DNA of 63,947 nucleotides from Nitrospirota bacterium (GTDB lineage: Bacteria > Nitrospirota > Nitrospiria > SBBL01 > JAADHI01), in the NCBI GenBank assembly GCA_029261135.1, contig JAJDBX010000064.1, positions 1 to 63,947 of the forward strand, in the 5' to 3' direction. Shown in pieces: positions 19,349-28,514 of the stretch. The notes under the pieces are model-generated. The model did not search any database. It was not told the DNA's origin and saw nothing but the letters and a program-made list of their open reading frames with translations. The translations under genes were made by a program, and so were the position numbers. Numbering within the stretch: the first letter of the stretch is position 1; each line of letters starts with the position of its first letter.

Positions 19349-19377
19349 TTGACAGCTTGTTACTTATTTTGTAATAT
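19349..19377 (+). promoter_or_regulatory. Sigma-70 promoter of moaA
   Basis: A perfect TTGACA (19349-19354) and TAATAT (19372-19377) are separated by 17 bases. The predicted leader to the moaA ATG at 19432 is about 48 bases. That is too short for a molybdenum cofactor riboswitch, and none is seen. Confidence 0.8.
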
Positions 19378-19431
19378 TATATATATATTTAGTGATTTAA
19401 AAGATTCATTCATACGTTTTAAGGAGGAAAA

Positions 19432-20427
19432 ATGACCTCATTAGTTGATCCATATCAAAGATCTATCTCATATATGAGAGTTTCTATTACAGATCGTTGT
19501 AATTTAAGGTGCGTTTATTGTATGCCTGAGGAAGGGCTGAATTGGACCCCTAAAGATGAAATATTATCTTTTGATGAGTTGACGCGTATTATTGAAGTGG
19601 CTGCAAAAAGGGGACTGAGAAAAGTTCGAATTACCGGTGGTGAACCTCTTGTTCGGAAAGGCGTCATTGGTTTTATTGATCGCTTGAACCATATTCCTGG
19701 TATTGATGAGTTGGCGCTGACGACGAACGCAGTGTTCCTAAAACAAATGGCAGCGGATCTCTATAAAGCCGGCTTGAGAAAAATCAATATTAGCCTTGAT
19801 TCTCTAAACCCGAAAACCTTTGCAGAAGTGGTTCGGCGGGACATTTTTGACATGGTTTGGGAAGGGATTGAAGAAGCAGAGCGAGTGGGTTTTACCCCCC
19901 TGAAAATTAATGTGGTGCTTCAGCAGGGAGTCAATGATCACGAAGTAGTTGATTTTGTGAATTTGACACGCCGGAAACCTTACCATGTTCGTTTTATTGA
20001 GTATATGCCTTGTGCTGATTGGGACACTTGGGTCAAGACCTACAAACCCTTTCAAACGGTGGTTGAAGAAGTTGAAAAGGAATTTGGGCAATTGATTCCT
20101 CTGAACGGTGCAAATGAGAACAATTCTGGTCCGGCTGAAAATTTTAGATTACCAGGTGCGCCGGGGGTTGTCGGATTTATTCATGCTGTGAGCCACGATT
20201 TTTGTGATACTTGCAACCGTGTTCGCCTTACTGCGGATGGTCAGATTCGTCCATGTCTTTTCTCTGAGATTGCAGTGGATTTTCGTGATGCGCTTCGCAA
20301 TGGCTGCGGTGATGAAGAAATTTCAGGATTGCTTGATCAGGTTTTATATGTGAAGCCTGAATATCACGAGTTGGATATGATTGCAGAAGAGAAAAAGTTG
20401 TCCAATATGGTGAGTATTGGTGGGTAG
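19432..20427 (+). CDS. moaA: GTP 3',8-cyclase MoaA (molybdenum cofactor synthesis)
   Basis: MoaA is a radical-SAM enzyme that starts molybdopterin synthesis from GTP. The 331-residue protein has the N-terminal cluster motif CNLRCVYC at residues 24-31 and the RITGGEPL motif. The C-terminal second iron-sulfur site is CDTCNRVRLTADGQIRPC. It ends in the conserved Gly-Gly (SIGG). AAGGAGG lies seven bases before the ATG. It stands alone with its own promoter and terminator; no other moa gene is within the window. Confidence 0.97.
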   Translation: MTSLVDPYQRSISYMRVSITDRCNLRCVYCMPEEGLNWTPKDEILSFDELTRIIEVAAKRGLRKVRITGGEPLVRKGVIGFIDRLNHIPGIDELALTTNAVFLKQMAADLYKAGLRKINISLDSLNPKTFAEVVRRDIFDMVWEGIEEAERVGFTPLKINVVLQQGVNDHEVVDFVNLTRRKPYHVRFIEYMPCADWDTWVKTYKPFQTVVEEVEKEFGQLIPLNGANENNSGPAENFRLPGAPGVVGFIHAVSHDFCDTCNRVRLTADGQIRPCLFSEIAVDFRDALRNGCGDEEISGLLDQVLYVKPEYHELDMIAEEKKLSNMVSIGG

Positions 20428-20463
20428 ACCCTTCTGATTAAATTTAGAACTCTGAGGGATTTC

Positions 20464-20497
20464 AAAAAAAGAGGAGCATTTGCTCCTCTTTTTTTTT
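20464..20497 (+). terminator. Rho-independent terminator after moaA
   Basis: A 9-bp perfect stem, AGAGGAGCA paired with TGCTCCTCT around a two-base loop (20470-20489), is followed by a run of T. An A-run on the other side lets it work in both directions. Confidence 0.9.
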
Positions 20498-20584
20498 GAC
20501 AACATTTAAAAATCTATCCCTTAAACCTGGAAAATGATCGCCAGAAAGGATTTCCTTAGTTCATTTAAAAGGTTTCTCGTGGTG

Positions 20585-20613
20585 TTGCAAAGCCATAGGC
20601 AATTGGTTATATT
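20585..20613 (+). promoter_or_regulatory. Probable sigma-70 promoter of the SUMF1-like gene
   Basis: TTGCAA (20585-20590) and TATATT (20608-20613) are 17 bases apart, upstream of the ATG at 20667. Both boxes deviate from consensus but the spacing is ideal. Confidence 0.55.
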
Positions 20614-20666
20614 GAAACCCCTTTGATCCAAGTGAGTCTTTCCCTGTATCTTCATGGAGTGGTGTG

Positions 20667-21572
20667 ATGAGTCGAAAGGGTATTTTGATTGTTTCTGGTT
20701 TTATGGTTTTTTTCTCAATATTAATTGGGATTGCTCTGGTTGTAGAGTCTGTAAAATCTCAACGGATTCAGGCATCTCTAAAATCTCTAAAGGTTAAACC
20801 CAAGGTCTTAATTCGTGAGAAAAAGATTGATTATAGTAAATTCGAGACTATCCTTGGCGGTGATTCTAGGGAGATGGTGTTGATCCCTTCAGGCTCATTT
20901 ACGATGGGTGGAGGAGCAGAAGGCGATTTTGATGAACAGCCTCAGCGTGTGATTTACCTTGATGCTTTTTATATTGATAAATATGAAGTCACCAATGAAA
21001 ATTACGGGCGTTTTACAAAAATGCTGGAACGAAGGCCTCCGATGATTCCTGTTTTTGAAGATGATGTCAATCTTCTAAAAGGGGAAAAACAACCCGTTGT
21101 TGGCGTTGCATGGCTCGACGCCTTAGCTTATTGTAAATGGGCAGGTAATCGACTTCCTACTGAAGCAGAATGGGAAAAAGCAGCCCGTGGGCCAGATGGT
21201 GAGAAATGGCCTTGGGGAGAGACTTGGCATGTCAGTCGTGCCAATGGCAGGGGAGATGAAGATGGTTATAAGTATTCGGCCCCTGTTGGGAGTTTTGAGT
21301 CCGGTCGGAGCCCATATGGGCTTTATGATATGGCTGGTAATGTCTCAGAGTGGGTTTTGGATTGGTATGATCAATTTTATTATAAAGATGCCCCTTTTAA
21401 AAATCCGACTGGTCCGGAAGATCCTGGTATTATCCAGGTGCTTTCTTATCGAGGCGGTTCCTTTAACAACACCTCTCATGATTTGCGGGCTTCAAAACGT
21501 TTTGGTGGTGCTCATCCGGAAAGAGGGGAGAGTAGTGTTGGTATCCGATGCGCGAGAGATTATGACAGTTGA
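20667..21572 (+). CDS. Membrane-anchored SUMF1/EgtB-type (FGE-sulfatase fold) protein, probably non-catalytic
   Basis: The 301-residue protein has one N-terminal membrane segment (residues about 5-27) and then an FGE-sulfatase domain. That domain opens MVLIPSGSFTMGGG and continues with AFYIDKYEVTNENY, NRLPTEAEWEKAARG, YDMAGNVSEWVLDWYD and a C-terminal GIRCARD. In true formylglycine-generating enzymes two cysteines sit in the stretch before the last motif; here that stretch reads DLRASKRFGGAHPER and lacks them. A binding or structural role outside the membrane is more likely than sulfatase maturation. The ATG at 20667 is preferred over a GTG three bases earlier because GGAG lies 7 bases upstream. 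Confidence 0.82.
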   Translation: MSRKGILIVSGFMVFFSILIGIALVVESVKSQRIQASLKSLKVKPKVLIREKKIDYSKFETILGGDSREMVLIPSGSFTMGGGAEGDFDEQPQRVIYLDAFYIDKYEVTNENYGRFTKMLERRPPMIPVFEDDVNLLKGEKQPVVGVAWLDALAYCKWAGNRLPTEAEWEKAARGPDGEKWPWGETWHVSRANGRGDEDGYKYSAPVGSFESGRSPYGLYDMAGNVSEWVLDWYDQFYYKDAPFKNPTGPEDPGIIQVLSYRGGSFNNTSHDLRASKRFGGAHPERGESSVGIRCARDYDS

Positions 21573-21823
21573 ACGATGAATAAGGGTTTTGAAAAACTCT
21601 AGAGGGTTCATCTCTCCCTCTGTAATTCAGGAAAGAGTACAAGCCCTATTGGCGCAGATTAAGTGTCGTCAAGCTTAGGTAAAATTTATTCTAAAATAGA
21701 GATAGTGATTTTAAATGGGAAATGTTATTTTGGTTCTAACAATGGTTTTCCTCCTTTTTTTTGCGGCATTGTCCGTAAAACCGCCCAAAGACTAAAGACG
21801 CGCTTTCATGTTTATCCTATAAA

Positions 21824-23644
21824 ATGGCCTCATTGCAAACAGTTACTCCAAAAAATAATATTAGAAATTTTTCTATTGTCGCTCATATTGATCATGGAAA
21901 ATCAACCTTAGCAGACCGCTTGCTTGAGTTTTCAGGGGCGATTACTTCACGAGAATCAAAAGATCAGCTTCTTGATGATATGGAATTGGAGCGTGAGCGA
22001 GGTATTACTATTAAGGCCCGCGCCGTTCGACTTCATTACGAAGCCAAAGATGGGATCCGTTATACCTTCCACTTGATTGATACACCGGGACATGTTGATT
22101 TTTCCTATGAAGTCTCTCGTAGCCTTGCGGCATGCGAAGGCGCGCTTCTTGTTGTGGATGCTTCACAGGGCGTTGAAGCACAAACCATCTCAAATGCGTA
22201 TTTGGCCATTGATGCCAATCTTGAAATCATCCCCGTCATTAATAAAGTTGACCTTCCCAGTGCAGATATTGAAAATACGCGGGAGCAAATAGAAGAAGTT
22301 CTGGGGCTCGATGCGTCTCAGGCGATTCCAAGCAGTGCGAAGGAAGGGATTGGCATTGAGGAAATCATGGAGGCAATCGTCCAACATGTGCCTCCGCCCA
22401 GTGGAGATCCTGAAGCGCCACTCCAAGGATTAATTATTGATTCCTGGTTTGACAATTACCAGGGCGCTGTTGTCCTCGTAAAAATAGTCAATGGTGGTGT
22501 CAAAAAAGGTATGCAGATTCGTTTGATGTCGACGCAAAAAGACCACGAAGTTTTATCTCTGGGGGTTTTTTCCCCGAAGCCCGAGGAGGTTGAGATTCTT
22601 TCAGTTGGTGATGTGGGTTATATTGTCGCGGGTATTCGTGATGTGGGTGAGACGAAAATAGGGGATACGGTAACAGAAACCGCACGACCGACACCAAGCT
22701 CCATTGAAGGTTATAAAGAAGTGAAACCGATGGTCTTTTGTGGCCTTTATACTATTGACACCGACCGTTTTGAGGACCTTCGGGATGCCCTTGAAAAGCT
22801 ACGTCTCAACGACTCGTCGTTTCAGTTTGAACCTGAAACATCACTCGCCTTAGGTTTTGGTTTTCGCTGCGGATTTTTAGGCTTGCTTCATATGGAAATT
22901 ATCAAAGAGCGACTTGAGCGGGAATACCGTCTTTCGCTGATCGGAACAGCACCCACGGTAATTTATCATGTCACCACACAAAATGGGGAGGTATTTAACA
23001 TCGACAATCCGGCACAACTTCCTCCCATGAATAAAATTGCTTCATTTCAAGAGCCCTTTATTCAGGGGGTGATTATTACCCGGAGTGAATTCTTAGGCGC
23101 CATTTTGAAACTTTGTCAGGATCGCCGGGGAACGCAGCAAGATTTAAAATACCTTGATGCTAACCGTGTCATGTTGACCTATGAATTGCCGCTGAATGAG
23201 GTTGTGTTAGACTTCTACGATCGATTAAAATCCCTATCAAAAGGATATGCCTCGTTTGACTATGAACTGACGGGTTATCATGATGCAGACCTGGTGAAAG
23301 TAGACTTAATGTTGAACGGGGAAGCCGTGGATGCACTTTCGTTTATTACAGATCGTAAAAAGTCTTATCTCCGGGCACGGCAACTGGCGGAGAAAATGAA
23401 AACCATTATTCCACGACAAATGTTTGAGGTGGCGATTCAAGCGGCGATTGGTGCCAAAATTATTGCAAGAGAAACTGTGAGCGCGCTTAAAAAAAATGTG
23501 ACCGCGAAGTGTTATGGTGGTGATATTACGCGAAAAAGGAAACTATGGGAAAAACAGAAGGAAGGGAAGAAGCGGATGAAACAGGTGGGCCGGGTCGAAA
23601 TTCCTCAAGAGGCCTTTCTGGCAGTGCTGAAGGTTCAGGAGTAA
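21824..23644 (+). CDS. lepA: Elongation factor 4 (LepA), ribosome-associated GTPase
   Basis: LepA is a translational GTPase that acts on stalled or back-translocated ribosomes. The 606 residues show the G1 loop [10 protein letters not shown], the effector region [17 protein letters not shown] (G3) and NKVDLPS (G4). The LepA-specific C-terminal part includes [16 protein letters not shown] and the end [20 protein letters not shown]. Length is normal. The start is the first ATG of the conserved frame. It runs straight into lepB, with only 2 bases between stop and start. Confidence 0.97.
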   Translation: MASLQTVTPKNNIRNFSIVAHIDHGKSTLADRLLEFSGAITSRESKDQLLDDMELERERGITIKARAVRLHYEAKDGIRYTFHLIDTPGHVDFSYEVSRSLAACEGALLVVDASQGVEAQTISNAYLAIDANLEIIPVINKVDLPSADIENTREQIEEVLGLDASQAIPSSAKEGIGIEEIMEAIVQHVPPPSGDPEAPLQGLIIDSWFDNYQGAVVLVKIVNGGVKKGMQIRLMSTQKDHEVLSLGVFSPKPEEVEILSVGDVGYIVAGIRDVGETKIGDTVTETARPTPSSIEGYKEVKPMVFCGLYTIDTDRFEDLRDALEKLRLNDSSFQFEPETSLALGFGFRCGFLGLLHMEIIKERLEREYRLSLIGTAPTVIYHVTTQNGEVFNIDNPAQLPPMNKIASFQEPFIQGVIITRSEFLGAILKLCQDRRGTQQDLKYLDANRVMLTYELPLNEVVLDFYDRLKSLSKGYASFDYELTGYHDADLVKVDLMLNGEAVDALSFITDRKKSYLRARQLAEKMKTIIPRQMFEVAIQAAIGAKIIARETVSALKKNVTAKCYGGDITRKRKLWEKQKEGKKRMKQVGRVEIPQEAFLAVLKVQE

Positions 23645-23646
23645 GT

Positions 23647-24288
23647 TTGAAAGACGGTAAGGATGAGAAGTCCACTTTTCGGGAATATGCAGAAACCCTT
23701 GTTATTGCAATTGTTCTAGCTCTTTTTATCCGGACTTTTGTTGTGCAGGCCTTTAAGATTCCATCGGGTTCTATGATCCCCACTTTACAAATCGGGGATC
23801 ATATTCTGGTGAGCAAGTTTATCTATGGTGTCCGTGTTCCTTTTACCGATTTTGTTTTAATCCCGATTACACGTCCTGGGCGAGGCGATGTGATTGTTTT
23901 TCGCTTTCCAAAGGATGAGAAAAAAGATTTTATTAAACGGGTCGTCGGTATTCCCGGTGACAAAATAGAACTGAAAGATAAAGTGCTCTTTGTGAATGGT
24001 GTAAAGCAAAGTGAATCGTATACCAATCATGAAGATGGTCAAGATTTGTTTCGCATAGTTCCTGAAAGAGACAACTTTGGGCCGGTGCTTGTCCCCGAGA
24101 ACGCTTATTTTGTGATGGGCGATAATCGTGACCACAGCCTTGACTCCCGTTTTTGGGGTTTTGTTGATTTTTCAAAAATTAAAGGGGAAGCCTTTATGAT
24201 CTATTGGTCCTGGGATAAGGAGGCCTCGGTGGTGGATTTGTTCCGTGGCTGGGGGCGTTGGGGCCGAATTGGAAAAGTGATCCGATAG
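23647..24288 (+). CDS. lepB: Signal peptidase I (LepB)
   Basis: LepB removes signal peptides at the outer face of the inner membrane. One N-terminal membrane segment (residues about 15-35) precedes the catalytic serine in IPSGSMIPTL (Ser42). The general-base lysine is in FIKRVVGIPGD, and the MGDNRDHSLDSR box is present. The start is taken as a TTG at 23647, with AGGAG five bases before it, giving 213 residues. An ATG at 23545 is in frame, but its extra 34 residues lie inside conserved lepA sequence and look non-native. Coupling with lepA is conserved in many bacteria. Confidence 0.92.
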   Translation: MKDGKDEKSTFREYAETLVIAIVLALFIRTFVVQAFKIPSGSMIPTLQIGDHILVSKFIYGVRVPFTDFVLIPITRPGRGDVIVFRFPKDEKKDFIKRVVGIPGDKIELKDKVLFVNGVKQSESYTNHEDGQDLFRIVPERDNFGPVLVPENAYFVMGDNRDHSLDSRFWGFVDFSKIKGEAFMIYWSWDKEASVVDLFRGWGRWGRIGKVIR

Positions 24289-25274
24289 TGAGTCCTCAAA
24301 GAAAACAATTTAAAAAGATCTTAAACCAGTTCTCGAAGCGAAAAGTCCTTGTGATTGGGGATTTGATGTTAGATCATTATATATGGGGAACGGTGAAAAG
24401 AATTTCCCCAGAGGCCCCGGTTCCTGTGGTCAATGTGAATTCAGAATCCGTTCGTCTGGGGGGTGCGGGAAATGTGGTAAACAACATCCTTGGATTGGGC
24501 GGAAAAGTCTCCTTCTGTAGTGTCATTGGCTCGGACAGTGCGGGGGCTTGGATTCAAGAGCGGGTTCAATCCAAAGGGATTAACTTGGATGGACTCATTG
24601 TTGAAGAAAATCGTCCCACGACGAAAAAAACACGGATTATTGCGCATCAACAGCAAGTTGTTCGATTTGATCATGAAGAACGCAGTGATCTTCAAGTCAA
24701 AACAAAAAGGCGCTTGATCGACTATATTCTTGGTGAACTTCCTCAGGTCGATTGCCTTGCGATTTCCGATTATTCAAAAGGCGTCGTTACAAAGCAGTTG
24801 CTCAAAATGGTTCTTCCGCTGGCAATTAAACAGGGTGTTCCGATCGTGGTTGACCCTAAGGTGAGCCATTTTCCACTTTATAAGAAAGTCACCTTAGTCA
24901 CGCCAAATAACCTTGAAGCCTCACAAGCTTCTGGGGTAGAAATTGAAGATGAATCTTCTTTACTCAAAGCCGGAAAAACTCTTCTTAAAAAACTATCTTG
25001 TGAAGCCGTATTGATTACCCGAGGAGAGCATGGCATGAGCCTCTTTGAAAAAAGTGGGGATATTACCCATATCCCTACCGAAGCAAAAGAAGTATTTGAT
25101 GTAACCGGGGCGGGAGATACGGTTTTAAGTACTTTGGCTCTTGCGATTGCAGTGGGTACGTCCTTGCCGGATGCGGCGAAATTGGCCAATATTTCTGCGG
25201 GGATTGTGGTGGGAATCGTCGGGACTGCAGCGATTGAAAAAGAGATGCTTCAAAACGTATTATCAAAGGTCTGA
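24288..25274 (+). CDS. rfaE1: D-glycero-beta-D-manno-heptose-7-phosphate kinase (RfaE1/HldA)
   Basis: This PfkB-family sugar kinase adds a phosphate to heptose 7-phosphate in making ADP-heptose for LPS inner core. The 328-residue protein has VLVIGDLMLDHYIWG and the substrate block RISPEAPVPVVNV. The glycine pair LGGAGNVVNN and the catalytic DVTGAGDTV near residue 275 are also present. It lacks the nucleotidyltransferase half found in fused HldE, so an RfaE2 partner should exist elsewhere. The GTG at 24288 overlaps the lepB stop (TAGTG); a TTG ten codons earlier is possible. Confidence 0.92.
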   Translation: MSPQRKQFKKILNQFSKRKVLVIGDLMLDHYIWGTVKRISPEAPVPVVNVNSESVRLGGAGNVVNNILGLGGKVSFCSVIGSDSAGAWIQERVQSKGINLDGLIVEENRPTTKKTRIIAHQQQVVRFDHEERSDLQVKTKRRLIDYILGELPQVDCLAISDYSKGVVTKQLLKMVLPLAIKQGVPIVVDPKVSHFPLYKKVTLVTPNNLEASQASGVEIEDESSLLKAGKTLLKKLSCEAVLITRGEHGMSLFEKSGDITHIPTEAKEVFDVTGAGDTVLSTLALAIAVGTSLPDAAKLANISAGIVVGIVGTAAIEKEMLQNVLSKV

Positions 25275-25280
25275 TCATAA

Positions 25281-25455
25281 GGGTTTTCCTCGCCCAATAT
25301 CAAGATTCTTGTGATTTCAGGTGGAGGCATGGGCTGCAACGTCGAGACTTATCTCTCATTCACAGATAAAATTGGGAGGTGATTCAAGACTGAGAAAATC
25401 GTTTGAAAAACAAGAATTGTTAGCATCTGTACAAAAAATATTTATGGAAAAGTAA
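25281..25455 (+). pseudogene. Remnant of a response-regulator receiver domain (C-terminal end, frameshifted)
   Basis: Between rfaE1 and the NSS transporter, the plus strand encodes NIKILVISGGGMGCNVETYL up to a TGA. It then continues in another frame as SRLRKSFEKQELLASVQKIF to a TAA at 25453. Together these match the last beta-alpha units of CheY-like receivers (ISGGG, then R-K-P/S-F followed by ELLxxV). The phosphoacceptor half is absent and no start codon serves it. It looks like the stub of a lost gene rather than a working protein. Confidence 0.6.
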
Positions 25456-25461
25456 AACTGC

Positions 25462-26937
25462 CTAGGGTACTTCTTTCTCCCAAGGGCTTTTACTGAGGAA
25501 GAGCGCTAGAAGCAAGGTTAAAACAAGCCAGTCTACCCCAATAAAAATCAGTGCCTGCCAGGAATAACCCTCATAAGGTTTTTTGAACGCATTGATCAAA
25601 TCACCGACAATAATGATGGTTAAGATCGCAGGGATAAAATATTTAATCAAAAATGACCACCACGCGCCCACCTTCATTTCAGAGACGGTATTGATATGTT
25701 TTCTCATCGCCTCAATCGGATAGAACCAACTCACGACGATGGCTTCTAATAGTCCAACCATAATTAAGCCAAAATGGGTTAAAAAATGATCGACGATGTC
25801 GAGCCAGAAGAGCCCCCCATTGGTCGAGAAGACCACGCTTCCGGCCAGACCAAGCAGTGAAATGATGGTGACGATTCGTTTTCTATTCCACGGAAATTTG
25901 TCCACTGCAGCAGAAGAGAATGCTTCGATGATGGAAACCGATGAAGACAGCCCCGCAACCACTAGAGAGGTAAAGAAGAGCACCCCGAAGAGGGCGCCCC
26001 CTGGTAGAAGGCTTAAAGCCGCCGGATAGGCTACAAATGCCAATCCGATGCTCTGTTTCACGACTTCTTCAATGGGTTTATGTGTTTCAACAGACATGTA
26101 ACCCAAAATCGAAAAAACAGCGAGGCCAGAGAAAATTGAAAAGCCGCAGTTGAGTATTGCCGTAATGAAGGCGTTTCGGGTTAAATTTGCTCTTTCGGGA
26201 AGGTAGCTTGCATAAGCGATCATGATGCCGAAGCCTAAGCTTAAAGTGAAAAAGATTTGACTAAAGGCGTCGACCCACACTTTTGGTTTTGAGAGCACAG
26301 AAAAATCGGGTGTGAGGTAGGCGCGGAGACCGACATTTGAACCCTCTAAAGTCATACTCCAAAAGACGAGAATAGTGGTTAAGATCAATAAGAGTGGCAT
26401 GAAGATTTTATTGGCGATTTCGATGCCGTCTTGAACACCTCTGTGGACAATCACCCAGTTGAGAAACCAGATGACGGCGAGTCCCAATAAAATCGGGATT
26501 TGAACCGAGCCGAGCTCTCCGGGGCCTTTTGAGAGCCCAAGAAATTCTCCAAAGAAGTAGCTCCCCGGGTCATTACCCCAAGCAAGTGTGAATGAAAGAA
26601 AGAGGTAATTCAAGCACCATGAAATGATCACGGAATAATAAAGGACAATGCCGAACATGACAAAGGTGACTGCCCACCATCCGAGCCACTCCCACCGTCG
26701 GTTCAATTTAAAAAAAGCAAGGGGAGCACTCGCGATAAATCGATGTCCGAGAGAAAATTCCAAAATCATTAAGGGGATGCCGACCGTGAAAAGTGCAATG
26801 AGATAGGGGATGAGAAAGGCTCCGCCACCGTTTTCATAGGTCATATATGAAAAACGCCAGATATTCCCTAGCCCGACGGCAGAACCGACAGCGGCTAAGA
26901 TAAAGCCAAACTGGTTTTTCCAAACTTCGCGTGCCAT
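25462..26937 (-). CDS. Sodium-dependent neurotransmitter-symporter family (NSS/SNF) transporter
   Basis: The 491-residue protein has about 12 hydrophobic segments and the LeuT-type first helix AAVGSAVGLGNIWRFSYM. It continues with NGGGAFLIPYLIALF and the ILEFSLGHR block of the NSS family. These secondary transporters couple sodium entry to uptake of amino acids or similar solutes. The substrate cannot be read from the sequence. It is transcribed alone on the minus strand, with AGGAT ahead of the ATG. Confidence 0.93.
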   Translation of the reverse strand: MAREVWKNQFGFILAAVGSAVGLGNIWRFSYMTYENGGGAFLIPYLIALFTVGIPLMILEFSLGHRFIASAPLAFFKLNRRWEWLGWWAVTFVMFGIVLYYSVIISWCLNYLFLSFTLAWGNDPGSYFFGEFLGLSKGPGELGSVQIPILLGLAVIWFLNWVIVHRGVQDGIEIANKIFMPLLLILTTILVFWSMTLEGSNVGLRAYLTPDFSVLSKPKVWVDAFSQIFFTLSLGFGIMIAYASYLPERANLTRNAFITAILNCGFSIFSGLAVFSILGYMSVETHKPIEEVVKQSIGLAFVAYPAALSLLPGGALFGVLFFTSLVVAGLSSSVSIIEAFSSAAVDKFPWNRKRIVTIISLLGLAGSVVFSTNGGLFWLDIVDHFLTHFGLIMVGLLEAIVVSWFYPIEAMRKHINTVSEMKVGAWWSFLIKYFIPAILTIIIVGDLINAFKKPYEGYSWQALIFIGVDWLVLTLLLALFLSKSPWEKEVP

Positions 26938-27084
26938 TTAGGGATATCCTACCATGCGGATCTTTATCTGTCTCGGTTGTGTCTAATGATTTTCATCCTT
27001 ATCGGGAAAGGGCTTATTGGGTGAGCAATAAGATGAAGGTGTCTTCAGTATAGGTTATCTGTGGTGTCTTTTCTGAGGAAGAAA

Positions 27085-27118
27085 AAAAAAGAGCCCTCTT
27101 TTGAGGGCTCTTTTTTTT
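27085..27118. terminator. Bidirectional intrinsic terminator
   Basis: GAGCCCTC and GAGGGCTC form a perfect 8-bp stem around TTTT, flanked by an A-run and a T-run. It directly follows the stop of the minus-strand gene ending at 27120. Confidence 0.9.
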
Positions 27119-27119
27119 C

Positions 27120-27779
27120 TTATGGTCTTGAGACTTGATGAATGGGAGGGGGTGCTATATTTAGATTGACAGCTTTTGATGCATCCATCGTAGGTTTTTG
27201 ATCTTTTAGTTTTTCTTCTATAGCCCTGAGAAGGACTTCGACTGAATATCCGGCCTTCTCTTTATCAGGATTACCTTTATCCCATTTTCGTGTTGCGTCA
27301 TTATGAACCAGGAATTTACGTTTAATCGAAACCTTCACCTTTGTGATCGTGGGGACAAGGGGGGGTGTTGCTTCTGCAATCGCAGCTTCAGCTCCCTCTC
27401 CCGGCTTTGCAGCGGCCTCTTCTTTTTTTTCGGTTGCAGGTTGAGGAACCTCTATTTCAAGCGCTTTCACTTTAATCTTGTATGAATCTTTGTACTGTTT
27501 TTCAATCACAGGTTGGGCTGACCATATTTTAAAGTAGCGCCATTCTGGTGTTTTGATGCGTCCTTTTTCTTTCTTAATCTTCCATTTTTTATGGGGATGA
27601 TTTGAGAACCCTTTTTCTGTAATGACGGCGGTCGTCGCATCCCAGACCCGATCATAATCCGCATCAAAAAGTTGCTCACCCTTTTTTAGCTTTGGCATAG
27701 CCTCAGCCGAAAATGCGGCAGAGTGTGTTGTAAACACCACTGAAATTAGAAAAAGAAATACGAAAAGTTTTCTGGCCAT
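27120..27779 (-). CDS. Exported hypothetical protein
   Basis: The 219-residue protein starts at an ATG with a strong GGAGGAG site. It opens with a signal peptide (MARKLFVFLFLISVVFTTHS, cleavage near residue 25). The first mature part, LFDADYDRVWDATTAVITEK, has a 'RVWDAT..VI..KGF' pattern seen in small lipid-binding or BamC-like periplasmic proteins. That resemblance is weak. The middle (residues about 110-145) is low-complexity, rich in Ala, Glu, Lys and Pro. There is no lipobox. It is a single-gene unit with its own promoter and terminator. Function unknown. Confidence 0.7.
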   Translation of the reverse strand: MARKLFVFLFLISVVFTTHSAAFSAEAMPKLKKGEQLFDADYDRVWDATTAVITEKGFSNHPHKKWKIKKEKGRIKTPEWRYFKIWSAQPVIEKQYKDSYKIKVKALEIEVPQPATEKKEEAAAKPGEGAEAAIAEATPPLVPTITKVKVSIKRKFLVHNDATRKWDKGNPDKEKAGYSVEVLLRAIEEKLKDQKPTMDASKAVNLNIAPPPIHQVSRP

Positions 27780-27812
27780 TATCTCCTCCGAGAATCATAT
27801 ACGATGTGCCTA

Positions 27813-27841
27813 TTTCTAGACGGTTTTCTTGTCTCTGTCAA
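27813..27841 (-). promoter_or_regulatory. Sigma-70 promoter of the exported hypothetical gene
   Basis: On the minus strand TTGACA (27841-27836) and TAGAAA (27818-27813) are 17 bases apart. The leader is about 27 bases, and GGAGGAG stands before the ATG at 27779. Confidence 0.75.
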
Positions 27842-27913
27842 GAGAAAATCCATCCTTCGTTTTAAGGCATAAGTGTTTTAGCCTGATGGCCTTATCCCAT
27901 AGGGGGGACGTGC

Positions 27914-27942
27914 TTTACTCGCTTTCACCATTATGGTACTTT
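27914..27942 (+). promoter_or_regulatory. Possible promoter of the lpt operon
   Basis: TTTACT (27914-27919) and TACTTT (27937-27942) are separated by 17 bases. The -10 box ends only 5 bases before the lptC ATG at 27948, and no ribosome binding site is visible, so this transcript may be leaderless. The boxes match consensus only partly. Confidence 0.4.
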
Positions 27943-27947
27943 AATGT

Positions 27948-28514
27948 ATGCATTTATTCCGGAAATACTCAAGATTTGTTCTTCCGGTATTTATTACGGG
28001 GTTTTTGATGTTTCTTGTTATTTCGCTGTATTCCGGATTGAAAAAAAAGGAAATCAAAGGCTTTTTTGAAGATGTTGCGAAGCAGACCGAGGTGACAATT
28101 AAAGACCTCTCTTTTGTGCAAACAGAGACAGGTGTGCTTTCGTGGGTCCTCAACGCGAAGGGGGCTGTCTCGTCCGAAGCGGGTGGAAAAACCATGCTAG
28201 AAAACGTTTCCGTTACCATTCCCTATGGTGATGCAGCGCAACTTCATTTGGAAGGCGACGAGGGTCTTGTTGATACGACAAAGAAGGAATTTTCTCTTAG
28301 GAAGAAATCGGGTCTGATGACGGTTGATCTCGGAAATGGTTTTACAATAGAGACGCAAGGTTTTATTTGGAACGAGTCCCATCGAGAAATTGTCTCGGAG
28401 GGAAAAGCGTCTATTTATGGATCGCAAATCAATATAGATGGAGATGTTCTTCGGGTTGATGTTGATACGCAGGAGATGACTGTTATTGGTGATGTTAAGG
28501 CCTTGGTTTATTAA
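27948..28514 (+). CDS. lptC: LPS export protein LptC
   Basis: LptC is the bitopic inner-membrane part of the LPS transport bridge and receives LPS from LptB2FG. The 188-residue protein has one N-terminal membrane helix (residues about 10-28), then beta-strand-rich sequence. The core has 'GVLSWVLNAKGAV' and 'LHLEGDEGLVDTTKKEFSL', typical of the beta-jellyroll repeats of this family. The identification is strengthened by lptA and lptB directly downstream. Its last 23 bases overlap lptA. Confidence 0.88.
   Translation: MHLFRKYSRFVLPVFITGFLMFLVISLYSGLKKKEIKGFFEDVAKQTEVTIKDLSFVQTETGVLSWVLNAKGAVSSEAGGKTMLENVSVTIPYGDAAQLHLEGDEGLVDTTKKEFSLRKKSGLMTVDLGNGFTIETQGFIWNESHREIVSEGKASIYGSQINIDGDVLRVDVDTQEMTVIGDVKALVY

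Noticed and set aside
21663-21911. 82-residue open frame before and across the lepA start
   Set aside because: It overlaps the conserved lepA start in a different frame, has no ribosome binding site and shows no protein-like pattern.
23545-23646. Upstream ATG start of lepB inside lepA
   Set aside because: The added 34 residues are a shifted reading of the conserved lepA C terminus. The TTG at 23647 has a proper ribosome binding site and gives the normal N terminus.
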